In this document: positions 36,701 to 50,151 of the stretch, one piece after another | Layout: every line of letters begins with the position of its first letter | How positions within the stretch are numbered: position 1 is the stretch's first letter | Assembly: GCA_947568835.1 (NCBI GenBank) | Contig: OX387607.1 | Location: 10,059,701 to 10,123,700, forward strand | Length of the DNA stretch: 64,000 nucleotides | Direction: 5' to 3' | From: Protonemura montana | Taxonomy: Eukaryota; Arthropoda; Insecta; Plecoptera; Nemouridae | The notes under the pieces: generated by a model | What the model was told of the DNA's origin: nothing | Databases searched by the model: none | Seen by the model: the letters and a program-made list of their open reading frames with translations, nothing else | Made by a program: the position numbers and the translations under genes

Positions 36701-39700
36701 CCAGCACGGTGCTGTCCCCCACTAACCCACAGAAGTGGGCGCACAAAATTCAAATTAAACCGTTTTAATTTCACAGCTGTTTTCGAATTACACAATACCT
36801 TTCACGATTTCGTATCTAAAAGACGCGGTAATAAATGGGTGGAGGAAAACGAGGCATAATAAGGGTTCTTAGAACGAGAAAGATTTTCCGTGAGAAATTA
36901 TTGTCTTATACCTGTTGTAAAAACCATAGTTGCAGTGCACTATAATGATTGACACATGGAGATTCTGCTAATTATAATATAAGTGATAAAAACAATGCCA
37001 TAACTCAAGTGCCTATACGCAAAGCATCGTTAGCTATCTCCAACCGAAGAACAGTAAAAAACCATAAAGCACTTACAAAAACAAATAATAATAAAACGGC
37101 TAATTAAAGGTAACCATTTACTACTCTAAAACCTAACCACCCGCATCACGGACCTCCACGAATTTAACAAACCTACAAAGATCGCGATAAGAAAACCCTC
37201 GGTTTATAATGAAATATTATTGATTCCTGGCATAGGCAATCTATCACCAAATTCCTCAGGGCTAGCTCGGCTGGCTGAGGTCACCGCTCGAGGCCATAGT
37301 GGAATGAGAAACGTCGTCGATACATCAGAGAATCTTCTTGGAACCCTCTTCGCGGCACAAGAGTGGACATGCCTGCGACCCCTGACCCCAGGCCAGCGGC
37401 AGGCGACACGTGACGCCATTGAGCGTTGCTATTGACAACGAAGAGGATGCGACCACGAAGACGTTGTCACGATGGTAACGTTACGGAGAGGTCCCAAAGT
37501 AAGCTACCCTATCATGAACTGTACGGCCTTTTGCGGAACAAAGACGAGCGGTGGGGAATTTTGCACGGCAATTGCGATGTGTGGCAATTTACAAAGATTG
37601 TCGCAAATTGATTTGCCGTGAATTCGTTTCGAATAATGAGGGGAAATTGATGTTTTGCTGTTTTACGAAAAAGCTACCTTTGGAGTGAACTATGAACTTT
37701 TTTTTTTATTTCGCGAACAGCTTTGAAGAGTTTCACTGTCTCTGGGAATTTACCACGGCAATTTAGGCGTGTGACAATTTGCGATGCCTTGAAATTTAGC
37801 ATATGTCACAATATGTAATTGATTTCTAGGGTATGGTTAAATCAATGGTTGAAAAAATTGGCACATACAAGTTTTACTCAAAACAATAACTTGGATTACA
37901 CACTATCATCTATTCTTATGTACGTTATTTCAAATTATGCTAGAAGCATTTCGCAGAAAATTCATATACCCTCATGTCGCACACATAACATAGCATTTCA
38001 CTCTCGAGAAGCGTCATAAAAATATTTGTGCAATTTAAAAATACCTTCTTTTTTTCCACACAAACGAAACAGATAAAGCCAGCGATCGGTCGAATGCATC
38101 TTAAACGGCGTGCACATGCCTTCGGTTACTGCATCTAAGAACGCATGACAGCATGCCTTGGGCCTTTGATGTTTATTGTCGGCGGCTGGTCATACCACAC
38201 TAGCCGACGGCATGTCAAGTCGTTTCACCAAAAGGGTCAATACGAACGGAGAACAAAAAGGACTCGCGAAAAACGAAATGCACAACGCGTCCTCCAGCTT
38301 AACGACCACCGACCAAAGCACGGATACTCGAGAGGTCTGCAGACTCGAAAGCAACCAAGCACGAGTGAATGTTACCATTCAGATCCTCGAGACTTACGTC
38401 AAGTTATTGATCTTGAGATGTTAACCTGTGACACATGGTTATAAAAATAATTAGTCAAGAACAAGCCGTGTTATGTAATTTTCTATGTAGGTGGCCCAAC
38501 CTGGATAATGAACGTTAGACAGGCGGAGCCAAAAATACGAGTTAGAAAAACAAATATATTCTAGGGCCGTAGAGTTTAGTGATGGGAATATTGTTTTCGC
38601 TCATAAATCGTATGACATTTGTCGTCAGTTTATCAATAAACCATATTCTTCACCTGTGGGTGGCTGCTGAATATCTTTTGTGGTAAACGCAATCATCGAG
38701 TTATATGATCTGTCGCCAGTCTGGGGAGTCCGAAGAAGTGTAGTTTATTCGCCATGGAAACAAGTGTCAAAATCGAAAAAGAACCCAGTTAAATCACATC
38801 GCGTATAACGGTCAACTCTTTGTCCTAAAACACTCGAAGCACCGCCTACAACACCATGATTATGAATTATAAAGCATTCTTTGTCTGTTTTGAGCAAAAG
38901 TCAAACTAAAAAACACAGTTTTGATATGTCTACCGTTCTGCACGATGGCGAAACTTCCCCGGATTTTGGTCACGCAAATGTGAAATCGTGTCAACCCATA
39001 GGCGAAGACGTCTCAGTGAATCTGACCAAGAGACTTTATCCACGTAGTCGTGTAATTAACAAAGCCAAAGTAATTAAAAATCTAAGAACAACGTTGTGGG
39101 ATAGCCAAACATTTTATTTAAATTCACTAGACTCGCATACTAAGTTGTCTCCATCTGTTTTTTAGTGCTACTTCTATGGTGAAGGTCCACACATAGTTTA
39201 GCTAGAGCCATTGTAATTAATTGATGACCCAATAAATGGATAATGTGTACGAGTTAATTAAATTGCTTTTAAGTTAGTTCGTACCTTAAACCTGATCAGC
39301 TGAGACCTTAGGTGTTAAATCTCACGCAAAGCACTCGATAAAAGAAATCTCCTAATTAGTTCGTGAAAAAGCCGAGCGAAAAAAAGGAGCGGGGTGGTCG
39401 TTACAGAAAACAAAACTAATGAACGTAAATTTGTTTTTATTTCTTATTTAGTGTTGTGAATATCACAGTGTTTTTAGCTCATAAATGCTTTTCTTTTCAA
39501 TGGTAAGCGCTAGGATCATCCAGCAGACGTCGTAAATCTAAATGATAAGAATTTGATATCAAAAATCACGTCCGTTTTAATGGATTTTCATCGATAAACT
39601 AATTAAGAAGCTTCTAATTAGCAGATTTAATTTTTTTCTTCACCTGAATAACGCAATGATCAAATAACCAATTCAATTAAGAAAATTGTTATCTTTTTAC

Positions 39701-40767
39701 TTAAAAAAAATCTATTAGTCTGAGTGCTATTTTAATTTAGTAAATTGACTGCGTTCAGCCTCGAAAATGGCCGCAGGATTTTGAATAGTGTGTGCAAATA
39801 GAACCGTTCACTTGAAACGCACCGTGAATCGCACTAGCAACCTAACTGATCGTGATTGACGTTTCGTAACTCGGTGCATTCTAACTTACACCCAGACAAA
39901 TGGCCGTTTCCAAAATAGGAACTCGGCGAGTTTAAAACAACAACAACCAACTACTAACTAAAGAACTTAAAAGCGATAGACATGAACCTAATTGTCGGGA
40001 AGACTTCATATGCTAACTAGGAGTGTACATCTTCTTTAAATACAATTTACTCTCGAGCCTTTACGTGAGCTGTCTTCAAGCACAAAGTGCATTGGCAAAC
40101 CAACTTGTTCGGTATAATTCTGGTTTTTAAATTTAAAATATCGACTCCATTGCTCGCATACAAAGATCAGCTACCCCAGAGCAAAGTAAAATTACATTAT
40201 GTTAATCTTCTAGCGAAGGTAAATCGTAAGTTTGCTTGAATACATTTTCTCTTTATTTGGTTAGTTGATCATTTGGTTAAAACTGGGCATTGTTAGCAAT
40301 GGTGTAATGGTATATAAAAGTTTGTGTCTATAGCTTTTGCACTGTAACTGTAGCAAATGGAATTGTTTATTATCGAAAGAGTTGGTCTTCCGAGCTAGAG
40401 TTCCGTCAGATTTTAACTTATTGCTAGAAGAGCATTCCACTTGCAAACAACTTGTGTCTCTGCGCGATACTCATTAAAAAATAAAACGGGCTGTTTCTCG
40501 AGACCTACAGGTAGGTAAGACAGAAGTAAAGAGGCTGATTTTAATGATCACCAGATCTTATTCCAGAATATTATAATGATTAAGGTAAATATTGTAGAAC
40601 GTGAACGTGAAATGAAATAAATTATATTCAAACTGGAATCATGGGATAGTATGGGATGTGTCTGTTTAACAATGTCGTTCCCACAACTGCTGCTGACCAC
40701 AAGGTTTTCAGATGTCACTTCTATGTGTTTTACTAGAAGCCAGTAGAGGTACAACCTAACCTTACAA
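30732..40767. other. 10-kb stretch, no gene recognised
   Basis: This is the longest stretch without a recognisable gene or element. Details seen are a G-rich segment at about 31,052-31,070 (GGTGGGGGAGGGGGG), a second copy of a 19-base string at 31,796-31,814, and a cluster of TGATTC/GAATCA motifs around a perfect palindrome at 36,282-36,299. There is also a GC-richer patch at about 37,220-37,520 without a recognisable domain. Frames of up to 134 codons fit chance expectation. Confidence 0.45.
36258..36316. repeat. GAATCA/TGATTC cluster around an 18-bp palindrome
   Basis: Within 60 bases there are five GAATCA or TGATTC motifs. The central one forms the perfect palindrome TGAATCACATGTGATTCA (36,282-36,299), and TTGAATCATAT recurs on either side. 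It could be a binding-site cluster or a small foldback. The sequence alone does not say which. Confidence 0.7.
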
Positions 40768-41120
40768 CCGGCTAATGTTAAACAATCTACGCGAAAAATG
40801 GCAGCCAAATGACTACTTTATCAACAAAATTAAGAATTCCCATAGGCGGAGTCACCGTCGTTTGGAATGTTGACACTTTAATTTTGTTATTTCTCGCAGA
40901 TTATTCTAATTTAAGACTGGTGTACGCTCAATTTATCTTGATTAATGTTAACATCAAAGATACACAAATCAATATTTTGAGTAGTAATTATTTTATTGTA
41001 GGGGTTTGTTAAAAAGGAAGGCAGCTAGCGCCATCGGGTGACACCTATCGTTCTAAGTATTACCGGCTCGTTTGCTCAGCAGAAAGTTTAACACAAACGC
41101 TGGTTCTCTGACGTTACCAA
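40768..41120 (-). mobile_element. MITE family copy C (long)
   Basis: The left end is GGCTAATGTTAAACAATCTA and the right end AGCAGAAAGTTTAACACAAA with CGCTGGTTCTCTGAC, giving inverted inner ends. Inside are GAAAAATGGCAGCCAAATGA, GGCGGAGTCACCGTCGTTTG, TTTCTCGCAGATTATTC, CAATATTTTGAGTAGTAATT, GCGCCATCGGGTGACACC and CCGGCTCGTTTGCTCAGCAG. The outermost part of the left inverted repeat is not recognisable and is replaced by an ACAACC-type flank also seen in copy F. Confidence 0.8.
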
Positions 41121-43970
41121 TCTACTCATGGTTACTATGCCTGTTACTTTATTTTTAGATATCAGTGTTACCGTTTAGGTTCTGGACCACGCAAGGTTGT
41201 GTCATTTCATTTCGAATAGTTACAAGTTATTGTCGTTTATAAAAACTGGAACCGCTGAAACAAAATTAGTACCGGCAACGTTTTGCGATTGTTTAATTCG
41301 CGGGCACGCGAAAGTAAAAGTCTATCACTTACGTAATTCAGACAAAAGACACACGTGCATTAAACCAATCGAACTGCATCATCATTTTAAATAAATGAAT
41401 AAATAATTTAATTATTGATAGGTTATTGTAAGTTAATATTATGGCGTCTACATGATGATAGTACCTTTGTAATGCATTTCATATATTAGCATAACCACTC
41501 CCCTATGTGCAGTGTCTTGGTCTTGGTCCATTAGCAGTGATCCACCAAGAATTGATCTAGATTAAAACAAGAGGACGACAATCACATGTCAACTTGTGTT
41601 TTAATTAATATGAAGACGGCGTCGTGCGTATCTGTGTCCAGTGGAAAACGCAGCGAAATAAACGGTATTCAAAGAAATCGCGTTGAAAATCTTGAAAATC
41701 AGCCGATACTCGAAGCTTCTTCAGAGTTTACTTTCAGTCGTTTTTTTCTGTTCTTAAAGGCATTTTCCGCACATAACTCTTCAGCTTGCTGTATGTTCGA
41801 GATCTCATGATTGTAATTTACCGAAAGATAAGGAACAATGGAAAAATACTTGACTAAATAAACACTAGCAATTAGTTTACAGAGATTCACGTTTACCGAT
41901 AACAATCTATTTTGTCAATATCGATCACGACGATCTTTACAACGAGAGAAAAAATACATAAAAATTTAGTATTTTTCGTTGCAAATAGGACTATTTTCCT
42001 GGCTATATAGTTTAGATAGCGATCGTCGAGGTACAAAAAAAAATCTATGCAAACATTCAAGGAGCAATGTTTTGAAAATCGTGAACACAAATATGTTTCA
42101 GGTTCACGTCCACGGCTGAATCGATTTCTATGCGATTGTTCTTCTGCACAATCGCCAAACCAACAAATCAAAGACCATCTCGAAATTTCACACATCAAAT
42201 CAAAGACGTATCAAATATCATCTAAGTAACGTGCAATTAGCGATCGACCGACGGTGTATCCATCAAAGCTGTTCATCTTGTCATTAGCGATTAATTATCC
42301 TATGAAGTTCATAATCACTCTACGCATACGGCCTAACGAAAAAAAAGGGAACATATTTTACCTTTATCACCGCTCTAGCTGAAGAGATCAAATTACGATT
42401 ACATGGTTTTAGTCTAGGAAGTCGTGTGGAAAAGCAGGCGGCTTGATCGAAAAGAAATCATGGTATATATTGCGCCTGTCAATGTGGGAAGTCCGGATGG
42501 TACACCGTAGACTCTCTAATCATAACCACATCCTTAGACGTGGTAAAAATGAAAATCATCGCTTGCGAAGGGGGGTTCTCTTGTTAATATGGCAATGAAT
42601 TCACCCCCCAGTGTTGCGAGGAATGTTTGTTTTCATTTTTCAGGAAATCTAGAAAGATTAAATTTGACTCGTCTCTCACCCATTTCTGCTCTTCACCATC
42701 TAGAAATATTTCATTGGTAAAATTGTGGTGACATTTGCTTCAGACTATTGCCCCTGGAAACGAGGTAATCAGTGTTTTTGAGGATGTCTTTGTGCTCACG
42801 TACCTAGTTAGAGGTTATGAACTGCTAACTGGTTAAGTTTTTTTTACGATATCAGAAGAATTCTGGAAAAGAAAGAAAGAAAACTCTGTCAAAATTCATG
42901 AACAAGCACCAAATACAATCGCTCATTCCAGTATGAGCTAAGATGTGAATGAAAATAAAATAACCATAAAGAAAACAACATCATTTTCCGTTTTTCTTGA
43001 GAACTTGAGAAAATTTCAATTGTTAAACCGAACAACATTCGCCAATACAATGAACAAACAGAACTAGACTCGTAGCTCGCAGAATCCATCACCAAAACAC
43101 AAGACATCCCTACAAACGACAAGAAAAACACAAAATTAACCATTTATTCTGTCATTGTGTTCACAAAACCATTCATTCCGCTTTGAAAACTCAATGTATA
43201 ATGCATCCTTGCCACTCTAAACTGCAAATCGCAAACAGAATTATATAAATCGCATCCAACTGCATCCGCAGGTTAGATTAGTCAGCGAATTGCTCTTACA
43301 TACATGACTCGCACTTCCAATAACAATAAAGTTTCGACCGCTATAGCCTTACCGATGATGACTTGAGTCATCTATGGCTTGGGGTAGGTATGTGTGCTAA
43401 ACGCTAATGGGTAGCTATGCATGTGTAGATAGGTACTGTGACCCAATGTGTACAAGAAAACCGGTATGCGGCTAGTAGCAGTATGACCTTAGCATGCGAG
43501 CCAGAGAAGAGGCCGCACGTCCTGATGAGCACGGTGCGTAACGTAGCCGAAGAAGTCGTGTGCCTCGCGATTGGAACATCGGGAGTCGTTTGGGGGATTA
43601 TTGCCATATTGGGAGGCGCGAGCGGCCGCGCGATCATATGGCGAAATGGTGATCGAGAAAGTGATCGGTCGTCGAGATGTAACTGAACCGTACGTGTGCA
43701 TGATGCACCAATGTTTTGTTAGCTGAGGATGGTTATTTTTTTCGTGTGTTTAGGTTTGACTGGGTTACTGTGGCAGAACTGTTTTCTTTTTCTGTCGAAA
43801 GCAAGTTGCCAAATTTGGTAACACGTAATTAATTGTAAGAAGAGTGGAGGGACGATGAATTTGTTAATATTTATTCTGTCTAGGGATTTTAAATGTTACA
43901 TTTCCAGATAAATTCTTCTATTAAAAAACGTTTTCATTTGCCAAAGACTTTACAGCGTCTAGTGTATAAG
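41121..43970. other. No gene recognised
   Basis: This is an AT-rich stretch with a GC-richer patch at about 43,440-43,690 that has overlapping open frames on both strands (82, 77 and 70 codons). None resembles a known family. Nothing else was supported. Confidence 0.45.
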
Positions 43971-44387
43971 CATAGAGTTTACAGGTATTGTCAGAGGACC
44001 TGTGCTGATATTAAACTTTCTGCTGAGCAAACGAGCCAGCAAAAAGTTTCGTCCTTTTTAACAAACCACTGCAGTAAAATAATTACGACTCAAAATATCG
44101 ATACATTTATATCAAAAAATAACTGCGTAAAGCAGCCTGAAATACGAGTAATTTGCGAAAAATACGAAAAGGCAATTTCGACAAACCACTGCAGTAAAAT
44201 AATTACGACTCAAAATATCGATACATTTATATCAAAAAATAACTGCGTAAAGCAGCCTGAAATACGAGTAATTTGCGAAAAATACGAAAAGGCAATTTCG
44301 GTAACTCCACTTGGTGGCACCATTTTCTTTGTCAGTAAAGCAATCATTTGGCGGTCATTTTTCTCGAAGACAGTTCAACATTAGCGC
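43971..44387 (+). mobile_element. MITE family copy B, with an internal tandem duplication
   Basis: The left end CATAGAGTTTACAGGTATTG, then TCAGAGGACC and ATTAAACTTTCTGCTGAGCA, matches the family's long inverted repeat. The right end (TCGAAGACAGTTCAACATTA then GCG) matches the inner part of the opposite end. The region around AACACGTGGTAACGG in other copies is deleted, while a 120-bp segment is present twice in exact tandem. A 163-codon frame spans the element because the repeat unit is a multiple of three. I do not regard it as a gene. Confidence 0.8.
44061..44300. repeat. Exact 2 x 120-bp tandem duplication inside MITE copy B
   Basis: Positions 44,061-44,180 and 44,181-44,300 are identical base for base. 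Each unit begins ACAAACCACTGCAG and ends AAAAGGCAATTTCG. The rest of the element has diverged from its relatives, so the duplication is much younger than the insertion, or is an assembly effect. Confidence 0.95.
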
Positions 44388-45223
44388 AATGAAAGTACGA
44401 TATAAGCATCTGTGACCTGCACCTTCAACGTTACTGCAACTTAATAATAAAATAAGATACCATCTTTGGTACTTGGCATGATTAATACCTAGTTAAACTG
44501 ACCGCATCCATAGTAGCAAAAATCGCCCGCACTTCACAGTTCGCCATATATACACACCAATAGTCGATTTTTCATCATCACCGATCGATTTCTCAAAATC
44601 ATCGACCGACACATCTCAGATAGCTCTACGGTATTATGATTTATTTAATGTTTCTTTTCGATAGCCATAGAAACGAATCATTCTGCGTGTTATCGATATC
44701 TTCGCCTGATGGTGCAAGAACGTTCGACAACTGTGCCAATCGCTGGCTAGATAGACAGACCTATGGACAGACAATAGAGCAAGTAAAACCTGTAGCAGTG
44801 CATAAGTGCCTAATATGGAGGGGACGGCCCGAGAAATGAACGCTGGCAATTCTGCGAGATTTTATTCTAATCACGGACTGTGCCGCCAACAAGCTGCATA
44901 TGTGCGTCCAGTGCAGAGATCTAGAATTTCTCAGGCTCTCGATACAAAACCATCACGTAGCTTACGATACAATACATCATATGCATACTTCATTTACCTG
45001 TTGTTTAGAAATAGGTAATATACCTACTACACGAGATTATCAAGAATTTTGAAAAATCTAATGCAGTTTTTGTTTTTTTTTGCTTTGCTGAAAATCAATT
45101 GCATTGTAGGGGAGATTTTTGCATTTGTGATTTCAATTTTGATTTAAACTTTTGCTGTATGATAGATGCTTGACATAATAAATACACACTGTACCAACCC
45201 TGAAAGAAATCAGTAATATCACA
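44388..45223. other. No gene recognised
   Basis: This is an AT-rich spacer between two MITE copies. No coding region, RNA gene or tandem repeat was recognised. Confidence 0.5.
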
Positions 45224-45595
45224 GGTTGGGTTCAAAAGTATAGTCAGAAGCTCAGCGCTAATGTTAAACTGTCTTCGAAAAATAAACCGCCAAATAACTG
45301 CTTTACTGACAAACATGGAGGATACAGGTGGAGTCGCCGTCGTTTCGAGTCTCAAGATAAGTAATTTCTTTACTATTTCTCGAAGATAATTCGCACTTAA
45401 GGCGGGTTTACCTCAACGATTGACAGATATGTATTGCTATTTTGTGAAGTAATCATTTAATTGTCGAGGTTTGTTACAAATAACGTCCGCAAGCGCCATC
45501 GTGTGACACCCACCGTAACCACGTGTTACCAGCTCAGCAGAAAGTTTAACATTAACGCTGGCCCTCTATCTATACTTATACATATAAACTCAATA
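45224..45595 (-). mobile_element. MITE family copy D (near complete)
   Basis: The left end GTTGGGTTCAAAAGTATAGT, then CAGAAGCTCAGCGCTAATG, and the right end ACGCTGGCCCTCTATCTATA, closing ATATAAACTCAATA, are imperfect reverse complements over about 45 bp. The interior has all family landmarks: CCGCCAAATAACTGCTTTAC, GGTGGAGTCGCCGTCGTTTC, GCGCCATCGTGTGACACC and CACGTGTTACCAGCTCAGCA. Length is about 372 bp. No clear target-site duplication could be fixed because the outermost bases vary between copies. Confidence 0.85.
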
Positions 45596-48500
45596 GCAAT
45601 ACGTACGTCGTACATCCAAAAAGTTCAAGTGAAAAACAGGAGTTAAAACCACGCTTAAATTATGTAATGTTGAGCATGAAGAAGTAGATCTTACACACAG
45701 TGTAATAATGTCGGACTCGTCGAACGTGTTTAAACACAATCCGAAAGCCCGCATAGCGACACTAGTCGTTCTGTTTTTCCCTCAAAATGATCGTAATCTC
45801 ACATCGATTGTATTATACATATATATCGACATCTACGATGAACTATTTCATGCACACTTCACGCAGGCGCTAGTTGATGATAAATCGCACAATATGAATA
45901 CAAACGCTGTCGTTATTAATATCTGTTGGTTGACCAGGCGCCACGGTGGCGAGGGGGCGATTGAAACACCTTGCTCTGTAAACTGCGATGGTCTACTAGC
46001 TGCAGCTTTAGGCGAGAAAACAGGCAGATTCTTGCAGCGAGATCGTACGAGGAAATGATCACCGTGAAGCAGAGAAATCTCATTTTAACAGAAACCGAAA
46101 AACTCACAATTATTTAGAGGTAAAGAAAAGCTTGGAAGGTGTTGGATAACGTTTAACGATATATTGAGTCGAGTGGTTATTTAAACATTTTATTATTGAC
46201 TCAGAAACAAGTGAGAATAAAGCTATGCAAAAACATATTTGCTCCGTCGATTTTCACGTTCGATTTTATAGTTTTCGATTTTTAAAATGGAGGGTTTTGG
46301 TCAGCAATGGGTTTGATTTACAAGCTACAAGTCCTTTACCACATTATCGCTTCTTTGGTTTCACTAAAAAAAAAAAAAAGTGAGCACGTCAAAATGAGTA
46401 TGATCATTCTCAGCAAAGTATGTTCATGCTAGTAATCGCAACTGGTTCCCAAATCTCCAGTAAGCCTCCCTCAAGGAATGTCGATACTGACCGTAAAAAT
46501 CACCGTGCTAAATACCATCAGGTCTCCGCTAATACAACTGGCAAGCTTTGACCACAGGTTCGGTTCATTTGCCACATGAATTCACCCGGATATGTTTTTA
46601 TCTTTCCAGTTACATCATAGCCAGTGTTATCTTGACTCAAGCAAGATATTTAGATTTCAGTATTGAGAAGAGTGTTACATGTCCAATCAAGGTGCCTACT
46701 GAGAACACTATCCTCTATAATTACGGTAGAACCCGTCGATAAAATTTGATTAGAGACGGTATTGCATATTAATTAACGCAGGGGTTACAAAATTTTTAAC
46801 CGAAAAATGATTCGCTTAATCAATTCGATCTTTTAAAAGCACTTATTGCGTAAGGAATTGTACCAGTAAAATTGAATTGAATTTCTTTTGATTACTTCAA
46901 ATTTCTATTATCGCACTGAAAAGAAAAAAATATAAAGAAAAAAATACTTTTACAATTGAACTGACAATTCTTATCGATTTGATACCCCTTGTCCCATAAG
47001 CCAGTCACCGACACAATTAAAATCAAGATTCTTAATTGTAGTTAAAATTCTTGCATATTACATCGTAACGCCGAAGTTGAACCAATGAGAGCAAGGTGTA
47101 ATTAACTCCAGTGTACCAATTAACAAGATCATACATTGACCGTAAAAATCAACAATTAATTAATGATGCATGCCAGCCATCTAGTGGTGTCTACCAGTGG
47201 CGTTTTTAACAAAGAAAGTGTAAAGTGGCGCAGCCAGAGGAGACAACATGACTACTACAGCGAGTCAAAATGAATACTACCATACGCGAGGAAGTACCAT
47301 GCCAAAGCATTTCTTTTAAATTGTAAACATTTTCAAACATTTTCTTATTCACCTTGTAAAATTTGTTCGAAGTAGCCCATGGACCTCAAAGAGGACTTAA
47401 AAAATAGGGAAACATTATAAACATTCATTATTAATGAATTTCAGAAATTTAAGAACTTAGTTTCATAATTTCAACGTCAAAAAAATCCCAATTCATAGAG
47501 CCCATCAAATAAAATAATGAAAACAAAATTCTAAAATCCAAAATCCAAACAAATCGAAACTAAATGGTGTTACTGGGCCTTCCCTCTTCCTAGCTTAGGC
47601 TATCTCCCTCGCCTACTTTGCCCCGTAACTTCGTCAAACACTGACAATTCACAGAGAGCCTGAACCGAGCCCAGACTCGGTGTACGCCACTGGGATAGTA
47701 CCCATGGTACTCGACTGCGACCTGCTTATGCAAGTTAACGCGCGAGATGTGGTGGTTATCTAGCGGTGTTGCCGCCCTGTAATTAACTCGGCTACTCTAG
47801 TAATTAATTAGCAGTGACGGTCAGAGCAGTGAGCCGTGCGGGCAGGCGCTGTAGTAACTACCGAGATTATAATAAAAAATAGATAACACATAAATAGCGG
47901 ATTCGTTTCGGACATTCGGATATTAAGTATGAGCATGTGTTTTGCGTTCGGATATTTTATGCGGTGGAAAAAATTTTGTTTGATTAAATTTATTTTATGA
48001 TTAAATTACGTAACGATATTAGTAAAAACAGTAATGTGGGTTTTTAAATGATGCGTGTTTGTGTGTGTGTGTATGTGTTTTTTTGTTTGTTAGTTTTACT
48101 AACTAGATTTGTCATTTTGTTAAAAAACGACTTCACGGAGTTCCTAGTTGTCTTGCCTGATTGTCTGTTGCAGAAATTTGAGCATCAAGCTGCAAATCCT
48201 TTCGCCTAGCTAACCAACCTTTGGGTGCTTTAATGGGTCCGTAAAGATTCACCTTGTCCGTCTCAGCTACTGCCACGTGGACGTGTATTTCAAATCTATA
48301 TTCGATGACGAATGTCTAATTTTGAATTTCAATTAACTACAATTCGATACGATTTATCATGAAATATTGATCCACTGATTGATTTTTCTCCCGGCGAATG
48401 CTACAAACGTCTTCGAAACAAAATAAGGAAATTACAAATTAGAATTAAGAAAATATCCATTCAAACTTGAAAACGATCATTTGAAACGCATTTCAACCAC

Positions 48501-49009
48501 AAAGAAAAATAAAATTATTCGCAGATTACAACTTTCTTTGTTTATTAGCTGCCAAATAAAGTAATACAACAATAGAACGATATGAAATGACACTGATTTT
48601 CACTTTTTATTCCGACGTTTCGGTGATGGAATCAACTCAAACTAGTTCCTGGTCATTTTCACTGATGTGCTCACTGTCATGGCACCCAATCGAAATTCAA
48701 GGGTGTACCACAAGGTAACTTTTTCGCCCCCGGCACCCCGTACGCTCACAATTGCACCGCAAAAAAAATGTGCTCACAAAACTATTTCATTAATGAATTA
48801 TGACGCCCATTGGAGGACATTACCACACCATAACTTTCCAAAGCAGATCAAAATGCCACAGTGAGGCAAATCAGAAAATTAATTTGAAAAAAAAAACACA
48901 CACACACACATGAAAATACTTTTACTCGCAAAGTTACAAAAAATAGCATTATAATTGAATAAGTACAAGTGATAAGATGGAGGTTATGTTTTCCGAATGA
49001 CAATACGGA
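45596..49009. other. No gene recognised
   Basis: This is an AT-rich stretch with small GT and CA runs at 48,061-48,072 and 48,896-48,910. The 116-codon frame at 45,708-46,058 has no recognisable domain. Nothing else was supported. Confidence 0.5.
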
Positions 49010-49175
49010 GTCACGCTTTGAGGATCGCCGTCAGGCGCAATTTACTAAGATTAAGTTGCTTCGCCGGGCCACGTAAAGCCGGAGACACATCTTGATGTGC
49101 CGACCGCGGGGTCGAACCCCGCCGCGTTGCATGGGTGGGCTCCTGTGTGTTCGCCTCACCAGGGGCTACTTATTA
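49010..49175 (-). mobile_element. Probable tRNA-derived SINE
   Basis: On the minus strand a tRNA-like head reads GTAGCCCCTGGTGAGGCG (A box type) and, about 50 bases on, GCGGGGTTCGACCCCGC (B box within a strong T-arm-like hairpin). A GC-rich body follows: GCACATCAAGATGTGTCTCC, GGCTTTACGTGGCCCGGCG, then AAGCAACTTAATC. Immediately before the head, plus-strand TTATTATTATTAATAAATAA forms an ATT-rich tract, so the reverse orientation (ATT tail, plus strand) is also possible. The sharp GC contrast with AT-rich flanks supports an insertion. Only one copy is in the window, so the ends are approximate. Confidence 0.45.
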
Positions 49176-50151
49176 TTATTAATAAATAATCACCACAGAC
49201 TGATTTAACTATCAAACAGTAGTAATTAAAATAAGACTTATTGCCGATGATATTTATTATTATATCTCATATTATTGTATCGAGAAACTCATAATGGGCT
49301 CGCAATCACAATTATTATTCCCTATGTGAAAAGCACAATGGGGTCTTTGCGGCTCTATTTGCTCCGCGTCGCTGATTAAGTGCTGATAGATCATCAATTA
49401 TTTCGAGCGATTGCGTACAACTGAATAATAATTAAATATACCCAGGTGGCAAACGTATCGCATGATCTTTGCACAATTTTGTGGAAGGTCTAGGCACGAT
49501 TGAAAGGAACAAAACTTAATTTATAATTATTCGATATTTAATTGCGTGAGATTGTTACTCTGTGTACGTCATTTGTGACGATGATTTATATAAATATTTC
49601 TGATAGTCAAATAGCTATGATTATCACTTATTCACAGCCTGCAAAGATTCGAGCTATAAACTATGAGCCAAAATACGAGGGCAGGCTCCAGAATAATTGG
49701 ACCAATTTTTCTTTCCACTTCCTCGAAACTGTGATCGCGAGGAGAAAGAAAAACCAGCCCAATTATTAGCCAGGCTAACTGAACGCATTCTTCACAATCA
49801 TTACAGAAATTGCTCGTTAATTTAGTGCATTATTGTTAAAAATAGATTACGAATGAACGACTTGTTAGATTTCTTCACACCGCGCAAAGCTAGTTGAAAC
49901 AACAACAAAAAAACTAATTCACTGTTCTAAATCTAGGTCAAAATTTAAACTGATCAAACTAGTCAAATCATAATTGAATCTGAATTAATTACGAGAGTTT
50001 ACATGCGATGAAAGGGAAAATCAGGGCACACATAGAACACATTCACTTGCTACTTGCTACTTGTCTGTTTCGTTCTTTAATTACGATCGCTCAGGTGTAA
50101 TGAGAGGCACCGCCATGAGAAGGTAGTGGTGAGCAATGGATTCCTGCTACC
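49176..50151. other. No gene recognised
   Basis: This is an AT-rich spacer between the tRNA-like SINE and MITE copy E, with no supported feature. Confidence 0.5.

Noticed and set aside
37220-37435. 71-codon frames open on both strands in a GC-rich patch
   Set aside because: Open frames on both strands follow from low stop-codon density in GC-rich DNA; no domain was recognised.
43893-44384. 163-codon plus-strand frame with a doubled 40-residue segment
   Set aside because: It lies almost wholly within MITE copy B and is long only because the duplicated 120-bp unit is divisible by three. Other copies do not keep the frame.
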